DNA of 26,062 nucleotides from JAGORM01 sp050255815 (GTDB taxonomy: Bacteria; Patescibacteriota; Microgenomatia; Levybacterales; GWA1-39-11), in NCBI GenBank assembly GCA_050255815.1, contig JBLMVJ010000041.1:1-26062 (forward strand). Direction: 5' to 3'. Each line of letters starts with the position of its first letter. Within the stretch, counting starts at the first letter, position 1. Shown piece by piece: positions 21,852 through 26,062 of the stretch. Under the pieces are notes generated by a model. That model saw only the letters and a list, made by a program, of their open reading frames with translations. It searched no databases and was not told the origin of the DNA. A program made the translations under genes and the position numbers.

Positions 21852-22472
21852 ATGAGCTTGTCAGACCTTCCTTTATATCTTCCGGCAGAAGAAAACAAGA
21901 TGGCGGAGCGGGTATACAAAACCTCTATACCGGGCCTCTGGTACGTGTCTACCCAAATGCATGAAGATGACCGCGGGTTTTACCGGGAAATAGCTGTGGT
22001 ACCGGATATTGATACCGCCAGAGGAGAACGGTTTGAAATAAGACAACTAAACCACTCCCACTCCAACACCCATGTCATGAGGGGAATCCACGCGGAAAGC
22101 TGGAATAAATTGATTACCGTAACCCATGGTGTTTGTCTGTGCGTATTTGTAGATCTCAGACCTGAATCTGAAACTTTTCTCAAGAAAGAATATGTCCTCA
22201 TAGGCTATGGCAGTAATAATCCGCTTCCAGGCGCCATTTTTGTAACCCGGGGCATTGGCAATTCATTTTTAACGATGGAAGGACCTTCAGAATATATCTA
22301 TGCGGTTGACGCCCTCTACCGTGACCGGGACAAAAGCGGAGATTTTGCCATCTCTTTATTTGACCCTGACCTTAACATAGCGTGGCCTATTTCCCCGGAC
22401 CAGATGATAGTTTCAGACCGGGACAAAAATTCTATATCCATGAGGGAAAAATTCCCGGAAAAATTCTCCTAA
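21852..22472 (+). CDS. rmlC: dTDP-4-dehydrorhamnose 3,5-epimerase family protein (RmlC-like)
   Basis: A 206-residue cupin. DDRGFYREI and RQLNHSHSNTHVMRGIHAE match the RmlC core, including the catalytic base His in RGIH. GVCLCVFVDLRPESETF is the next conserved strand pair, and DPDLNIAWPI...SDRD the C-terminal signature (the usual IxWPxxxxxLSxKD). The Tyr-containing substrate segment (usually YxCxxxYxP) is changed to YAVDALYRD. It would epimerise the rhamnose precursor or a related dTDP-keto-sugar for surface glycan. It is divergent from murC and its stop is 1 nt from the convergent ftsI stop. No rmlA, rmlB or rmlD is adjacent. Confidence 0.82.
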   Translation: MSLSDLPLYLPAEENKMAERVYKTSIPGLWYVSTQMHEDDRGFYREIAVVPDIDTARGERFEIRQLNHSHSNTHVMRGIHAESWNKLITVTHGVCLCVFVDLRPESETFLKKEYVLIGYGSNNPLPGAIFVTRGIGNSFLTMEGPSEYIYAVDALYRDRDKSGDFAISLFDPDLNIAWPISPDQMIVSDRDKNSISMREKFPEKFS

Positions 22473-22473
22473 T

Positions 22474-24162
22474 TTAATAAGATGGTGGGATTCCCAGGTA
22501 GTTAATAATGTCTTTTGCCACGGCAAAAAAGATAGGTGCTGCGGTTTCAGCTCCATAAATAGAAGTTTTAGGGCGGTGGACCAATACCAGCATAGTAATC
22601 TTAGGATCATCCGCGGGAAAAAATCCCACAAATGAAGCTATGGTTTCTTTAGGATCATAATGCCCTGCTACCGGAATTTGTGCCGTACCGGTCTTCCCTG
22701 CTATAGAATAATGCGGCAGTTTAGTCCATTTTGCCTCACCCTTTTCCACTGCATTTACCATAATCCAGGTCATCAGCTTTGCCGTAGATTCTTTAATTAC
22801 CCGGTGCTCTAACGTAGGCTGTACGTCAATTTTCCGTCCGTCTTCCGTAATAATTTGTTTTACTACATACGGCTTCATGAGGTTGCCGCCGTCTGCTATA
22901 GCATTTACGGCAGTAATCAGCTGTAAAGGGGTCACTGAAATTCCCTGACCAAAGGTAGCAGTTGCCAAATCTACATCAGACCAGGTGTCCCTTAGCGTTC
23001 CGGTTCCTTCTCCCTGCAAATCAACTCCGGTAGGCTCCCCTATGCCAAAATTGCGGATATAACTTAGCAGATTATCTTTACCCAACTGTCTTCCCACAAA
23101 AACCATGCCGGTATTGTCAGAATGCTGGATAACCTCTGTCATAGTTTCATTGGGGAAATATTTATTATCCCAGGTCTCTATGTTATACCCGTCCACCGGA
23201 ACCGGGCCGGAACAGATAGTACACCGCGTGGTAGGCGTCACTTTTTTTAAATCCAGCGCGGCTGACATCACTAAAACCTTAAAAGTAGAACCCGGTTCAT
23301 AGAGGTTGGAGATAATTGGGTTTTTAAAAGACCCGCCGTCAAAATCATAATAATGCTGCGGGTCAAAATTTGGCACTGAGGAAGAGGCCAGAAGCATACC
23401 GGTTTTACTATCCATAATAATAATACTGCCTCCCTCTGCTTCATATTTAGTAACCCCTTCCCGGATGCGCTTATCAGCAATATACTGCATGGTCCGGTCC
23501 ACCCCTAAGACCAGCGTCCTGCCGTCAATTTTTTTCTCCTCCCTGATATCATTTACCACCGGGTTACCCAGTGCATCTTTTACTACGTATAGCCTGCCGT
23601 TTCTTCCGGCCAGCTGGCCATTATAGTAGCCTTCCAGCCCAAAGTAGCCATGGTCATTCCCCTGTGTATCCTTCCCCAAAAACCCTACCAGCTGGGCAGC
23701 CATAGAAGCCTCCGGGTAAAACCGGTCTGTCTGCACCTCAAACCCCAGTCCTGAAAGGTTCAGTTTTTCAACCTGCTGCTTTTTATCATCAGGCAGTTTT
23801 TGGGCTAGGCGTACCCAGAACAGGTTTTTTGAGAGCTGCGCAGAAATTGAGGCTTCATCCACATCTAAAATAGGGGCAAGCAATTTAGCATAATTATCTT
23901 TATCATCCACCACTTTTGGATTGGCATACAAAAGATAGGAAATTTTATTTGTTGCCAGAGGAAAACGGTCAGAGGCTAAAATATCCCCGCGGATAGCAGA
24001 TAAGGTAAGCTGGTCAGAACTTTGGTTCACCTGTGCTTGTTTCAGGCTTTCAGCCATTACAATCTGCCAATAAAACAATTTAAAGACTACTAATAAATAT
24101 AATCCCAAAAACAACAGAATGGTAATAGAGAGGCGCGTTCGCGAATTTTTTTCTGCCATCAT
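22474..24162 (-). CDS. ftsI: FtsI/PBP2-type septal peptidoglycan transpeptidase
   Basis: A 562-residue class B penicillin-binding protein: one N-terminal membrane helix (residues 10-33), a dimerisation domain starting at RGDILASDRFPLA (58-70), and a transpeptidase domain. Its active-site motifs are STFK (Ser292, Lys295), SDN (Ser348-Asn350) and KTGT (Lys490-Thr493). There is no PASTA domain. It cross-links septal peptidoglycan with FtsW. The ATG overlaps the ftsL stop by one base (TAATG), so the two are translationally coupled. It ends the mraZ-rsmH-ftsL-ftsI block. Confidence 0.95.
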   Translation of the reverse strand: MMAEKNSRTRLSITILLFLGLYLLVVFKLFYWQIVMAESLKQAQVNQSSDQLTLSAIRGDILASDRFPLATNKISYLLYANPKVVDDKDNYAKLLAPILDVDEASISAQLSKNLFWVRLAQKLPDDKKQQVEKLNLSGLGFEVQTDRFYPEASMAAQLVGFLGKDTQGNDHGYFGLEGYYNGQLAGRNGRLYVVKDALGNPVVNDIREEKKIDGRTLVLGVDRTMQYIADKRIREGVTKYEAEGGSIIIMDSKTGMLLASSSVPNFDPQHYYDFDGGSFKNPIISNLYEPGSTFKVLVMSAALDLKKVTPTTRCTICSGPVPVDGYNIETWDNKYFPNETMTEVIQHSDNTGMVFVGRQLGKDNLLSYIRNFGIGEPTGVDLQGEGTGTLRDTWSDVDLATATFGQGISVTPLQLITAVNAIADGGNLMKPYVVKQIITEDGRKIDVQPTLEHRVIKESTAKLMTWIMVNAVEKGEAKWTKLPHYSIAGKTGTAQIPVAGHYDPKETIASFVGFFPADDPKITMLVLVHRPKTSIYGAETAAPIFFAVAKDIINYLGIPPSY

Positions 24163-24455
24163 TAATTTCCGATAGCAACAGGGATGGGAGCAGTTAGGCT
24201 GATATCCTGGTTTTTATTTTCAATAAACCCTAACTCTGCGGCACGTGACGCTATATGCTCAAATGAAGAAAAGGTTAGCAGCTCAGATTTTAAAGCCGTA
24301 TTTTTCTCAGAGATAACGCCAATCTCCTGCTGCAGCCTGGCAACTTCAATACTGGTGCCTGCAATTCTATTGGAAAGATATACTTGTACCCCCTCCAGCA
24401 GAATAACTGCGGTAACCAGACCTATTGCTAATGTCTTTAATGATAGTAGTTTCAT
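24162..24455 (-). CDS. ftsL: FtsL-like division protein
   Basis: A 97-residue bitopic protein: short cytoplasmic start, transmembrane helix (about 8-28), then a heptad-like coiled coil (VARLQQEIGVISEKNTALKSEL) and a C-terminal segment with ASRAAELGFIE, like the A-x-x-x-LGM/LGF element of FtsL/DivIC proteins. Position between rsmH and ftsI is that of ftsL. Such proteins bridge FtsQ and FtsI/FtsW. It begins 9 nt after the rsmH stop and overlaps ftsI by one base. Sequence identity in this family is low, so the call rests on architecture and position. Confidence 0.82.
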   Translation of the reverse strand: MKLLSLKTLAIGLVTAVILLEGVQVYLSNRIAGTSIEVARLQQEIGVISEKNTALKSELLTFSSFEHIASRAAELGFIENKNQDISLTAPIPVAIGN

Positions 24456-24464
24456 ATAGTTATT

Positions 24465-25328
24465 TCAAATTGTTTTTTTAAACACCCGTAATTTTGCGCT
24501 TCTTGCCCTGGGGTTTTTGCGCAATTCTTCTTCTCCGGCTGTTACCGGCTTTTTATGAATGGTTTCCCCAAATCCTTCTGAGGTGTACGCCTCAAAAGTC
24601 CGTTTAATAATCCTATCCTCTAAAGAATGGAATGAAATTACGGCAATTCTTCCATCTTTATTCAATAATTCCAGTGCTCCCTGTAAACCCTCTTTTAATG
24701 CTCCCAGCTCATCATTTACCTCTATCCGTATAGCCTGGAAAATCCTGGTAGCCGGATGAACTTTTCCGCCCGGTTTTATCACCTGCCGGATTACGTCCAC
24801 CAACTGCCCGGTCGTCTCTATCCGTGCTTTTTTCCGCTCAAAAACAATCTTTTCTGCAACTTCTTTGCTTTTTTCCTCTTCCCCGTACGCCATGAAAATT
24901 TCAACCAAATCTTCCGGCGGATATCCGTTTACTACATCCGCAGCAGATAAACGCTGGCTTCGGTCCATGCGCATATCCAGCTTCTCATCCCGTCTAATGC
25001 TAAAACCTCTGTCCTCATCCAACTGGTATGAAGAAACGCCTAAATCAAACAATACCCCCGCAACTTTTGTACATCCGTTCTCTTCAGCAATGCTTTTAAT
25101 GTTCCTGAAGTTTCCTTTGGCAATTGTTAAATTTTTGTCTTGTATGATCTCCCTGACATGGCCCAACGCGTCCTCATCCTGGTCAATCCCCAATACCTTT
25201 CCGCCTCTTTTTAAAATCTCTTGTGTGTGTCCTGCTCCTCCCAGTGTTGCGTCAATATAGTGTTTCCCCGGCTGTATATCCAGTGCGTCAATTACCTCTT
25301 CTAAAAGTACCGGAATATGGGAAAACAT
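24465..25328 (-). CDS. rsmH: RsmH (MraW), 16S rRNA cytosine-1402 N4-methyltransferase
   Basis: A 287-residue SAM-dependent enzyme methylating the N4 of C1402 in 16S rRNA. HIPVLLEEVIDAL at the start is the family hallmark, and YIDATLGGAGHTQEIL is the SAM-binding loop. LFDLGVSSYQLDEDRGFSI is the DLGVSSxQLD motif, and ISFHSLEDRIIKRTF the C-terminal SFHSLEDR signature. Length is slightly below the usual 310. The ATG directly follows the mraZ stop (TAAATG). Confidence 0.97.
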   Translation of the reverse strand: MFSHIPVLLEEVIDALDIQPGKHYIDATLGGAGHTQEILKRGGKVLGIDQDEDALGHVREIIQDKNLTIAKGNFRNIKSIAEENGCTKVAGVLFDLGVSSYQLDEDRGFSIRRDEKLDMRMDRSQRLSAADVVNGYPPEDLVEIFMAYGEEEKSKEVAEKIVFERKKARIETTGQLVDVIRQVIKPGGKVHPATRIFQAIRIEVNDELGALKEGLQGALELLNKDGRIAVISFHSLEDRIIKRTFEAYTSEGFGETIHKKPVTAGEEELRKNPRARSAKLRVFKKTI

Positions 25329-25763
25329 TTAAACTTTTTCTTCCTTTCCTAGCCGGTCTGCAACAGTTGAAACTGTCTTTGACAACTCTTCCTGGTGTTT
25401 TTCCCATGCATCTTTATCCCAAATCTCCACAAACCGTTCTATTCCCGCAAATATTACATCACTCTTAATTTCTGCGTGTTTTCTCAAATGGTCGGCTAAT
25501 ATAAACCGTCCCCGTGCGTCTACCGTTACAAAACTTGCATTTCCTAAAAGATACCGCTGTGTTAACCTGGCTTCCGTATTGGTAAATGGCCTATTCTCTG
25601 TTCCCTCTAATAACGTTTTCCAATTCTCCTCTGAAACAACAATTAAATATCCCTCCAGACCCTTTGTAACAATAAGTTTGCTGCCAAGGAAATCTCTAAA
25701 CTGTTTGGGAAATGAAATCTGATTTTTTGAAGAAACTGTGCCTTCGTACTGTCCAATGAGCAT
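25329..25763 (-). CDS. mraZ: MraZ, transcription regulator of the dcw cluster
   Basis: A 144-residue protein with two AbrB-like SpoVT motifs: IGQYEGTVSSKNQISFPKQF near the start and LGNASFVTVDARGRFILADH in the middle. The second holds the D-x-x-GR-h-x-h-P-like DNA-contact motif (here DARGRFIL). It binds direct repeats upstream of its own operon in other bacteria. The TTG at 25772 is in frame but is only one base from the Shine-Dalgarno AGGAGG. The ATG at 25763 lies 10 nt after it and gives the usual M-h-x-G-x-Y start, so it is the chosen start. Confidence 0.95.
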   Translation of the reverse strand: MLIGQYEGTVSSKNQISFPKQFRDFLGSKLIVTKGLEGYLIVVSEENWKTLLEGTENRPFTNTEARLTQRYLLGNASFVTVDARGRFILADHLRKHAEIKSDVIFAGIERFVEIWDKDAWEKHQEELSKTVSTVADRLGKEEKV

Positions 25764-25819
25764 AGCTTGCAAGCCTCCTGTTGGTTATGGATTTCTAATC
25801 TGGAACATAGGGTGTGCAT

Positions 25820-25844
25820 CCTACTTTTTCCTACTTTCTCCTAC
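25820..25844 (-). promoter_or_regulatory. Putative MraZ box: three direct repeats of 10-bp period
   Basis: On the minus strand GTAGG occurs three times, at 25844-25840, 25834-25830 and 25824-25820, separated by exactly 5 bp (AGAAA, AAAAA). Known MraZ operators are three or more short G-rich repeats with 10-bp period (TGGG-based in E. coli, AAAGTG-based in mycoplasmas). Here the unit reads AAAGTAGG. It lies 57-81 nt upstream of the mraZ ATG. Confidence 0.72.
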
Positions 25845-25852
25845 CTTGTTCT

Positions 25853-25881
25853 ATTTTGCTCCCGTGAAAAGTACCTGTCAA
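25853..25881 (-). promoter_or_regulatory. Probable mraZ promoter
   Basis: Minus strand consensus -35 TTGACA (25881-25876), 17-bp spacer, CAAAAT (25858-25853, 4 of 6 to TATAAT). The start would fall near 25846, just before the triple repeat, so MraZ bound there would block early elongation or open complex formation. Confidence 0.55.
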
Positions 25882-25972
25882 GAGGAAAGTGAGGTTTTTA
25901 TGGTTGATAATTCGGCAGAAACACTAGATGTAGAAGATGTAGGATGTAAGAAATAAGATATAGGAAAAAACT

Positions 25973-26054
25973 TCTTAAGTCCTAAGTCTTATGTCTTAAA
26001 TCACAGAAAAGATGTGGAAGAGAAATCTTAAGTCTAGATTTTATGTCTCAAATC
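25973..26054. repeat. Approximate 30-bp direct repeat at the window edge
   Basis: TCTTAAGTC, five or so variable bases, then (T)TTATGTCTTAAATC or TTATGTCTCAAATC occurs at 25973-26002 and 26026-26054. Within each unit the pattern is itself made of diverged AAGTCTT-like heptamers. Confidence 0.55.
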
Positions 26055-26062
26055 TATGCAAG

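Larger units (their letters stand above)
25764..26062. other. Non-coding region upstream of mraZ
   Basis: About 300 bp to the window end with no convincing gene. Going upstream from mraZ it holds the AGGAGG site (25774-25779), three 10-bp-period repeats, a TTGACA promoter, a Gly-Tyr-free GATGTA-rich stretch around 25927-25950, and an approximate 30-bp direct repeat near the edge. Confidence 0.7.

Noticed and set aside
25738..25956. 72-codon plus-strand frame upstream of mraZ
   Set aside because: It covers the mraZ start, promoter and triple repeat in antisense, and its product is low-complexity with no ribosome site.
1..26062. Alternative genetic code (TGA=Gly)
   Set aside because: Several intact genes end at TGA, such as murG and the gene at 6415, and no gene needs an internal TGA to be read.
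1..26062. tRNA or rRNA genes
   Set aside because: No cloverleaf with a GGTTCRANYCC-like arm or rRNA-like conserved segment was noticed in the intergenic DNA, and there is little room for one.

Overview
The window looks like part of a Patescibacteria (Candidate Phyla Radiation) chromosome, most likely a Microgenomates-like lineage. The reasons are a compact layout with overlapping genes, moderately AT-rich DNA, a rearranged division and cell-wall (dcw) cluster with short versions of some proteins, many leaderless-looking promoters, and no mobile-element genes. TGA is used as a stop (for example at the ends of the genes at 6415 and 12468), so the TGA=Gly code of Gracilibacteria/SR1 does not apply. 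The lineage is an inference from gene style, not from a marker tree.

Left part (1-8789): the 3' end of a cellulose-synthase-like family 2 glycosyltransferase and a GT-C mannosyltransferase-like membrane protein open the window. A stress cluster follows: a universal stress protein (usp), an Hsp20 small heat-shock protein, an SPW-repeat membrane protein, and a divergent CRP/FNR-family regulator with a following lipoprotein. Two copies of an 18-bp sequence with a GTGAT-N4-ATCAC-like core lie upstream of usp and of spw-hsp20. Each is centred exactly 41.5 bp upstream of the predicted transcription start. Together with the adjacent regulator this forms a self-contained predicted regulon. Next come a CheD-like glutamine deamidase, a membrane-anchored beta-lactamase-fold serine hydrolase, a second GT-C-like membrane protein and an acyltransferase-3 family protein, all probably acting at the cell surface.

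Right part (8800-25763): a split dcw cluster, mostly on the minus strand. In transcription order it runs mraZ-rsmH-ftsL-ftsI; murC alone; murA, a GlmU-like nucleotidyltransferase and a small HAD phosphatase; then mraY-ftsW-murG-ftsQ-like-ftsA-ftsZ and an unknown 161-residue protein. Together these give UDP-GlcNAc supply and its commitment to peptidoglycan (GlmU-like, MurA), alanine addition (MurC), lipid I and II formation (MraY, MurG), septal polymerisation (FtsW/FtsI) and the FtsA/FtsZ ring. MurB, MurD, MurE, MurF and Ddl are not in the window. rmlC is inserted divergently from murC. Two adjacent plus-strand genes of no recognised family (15957-17009) sit between the mraY and murA blocks and look like distant paralogs.

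Non-coding structure: promoters in which a -10 hexamer ends 6-8 nt before the ATG recur and move several start codons. There is a 10-bp-period triple repeat upstream of mraZ that resembles a MraZ operator, a nested palindrome resembling an IS200/IS605 end upstream of mraY, a tandem duplication of the 3' end of murC with hairpins, a heptamer array, and an 18-bp repeat pair at the end of ftsA. No tRNA, rRNA or CRISPR array was seen.
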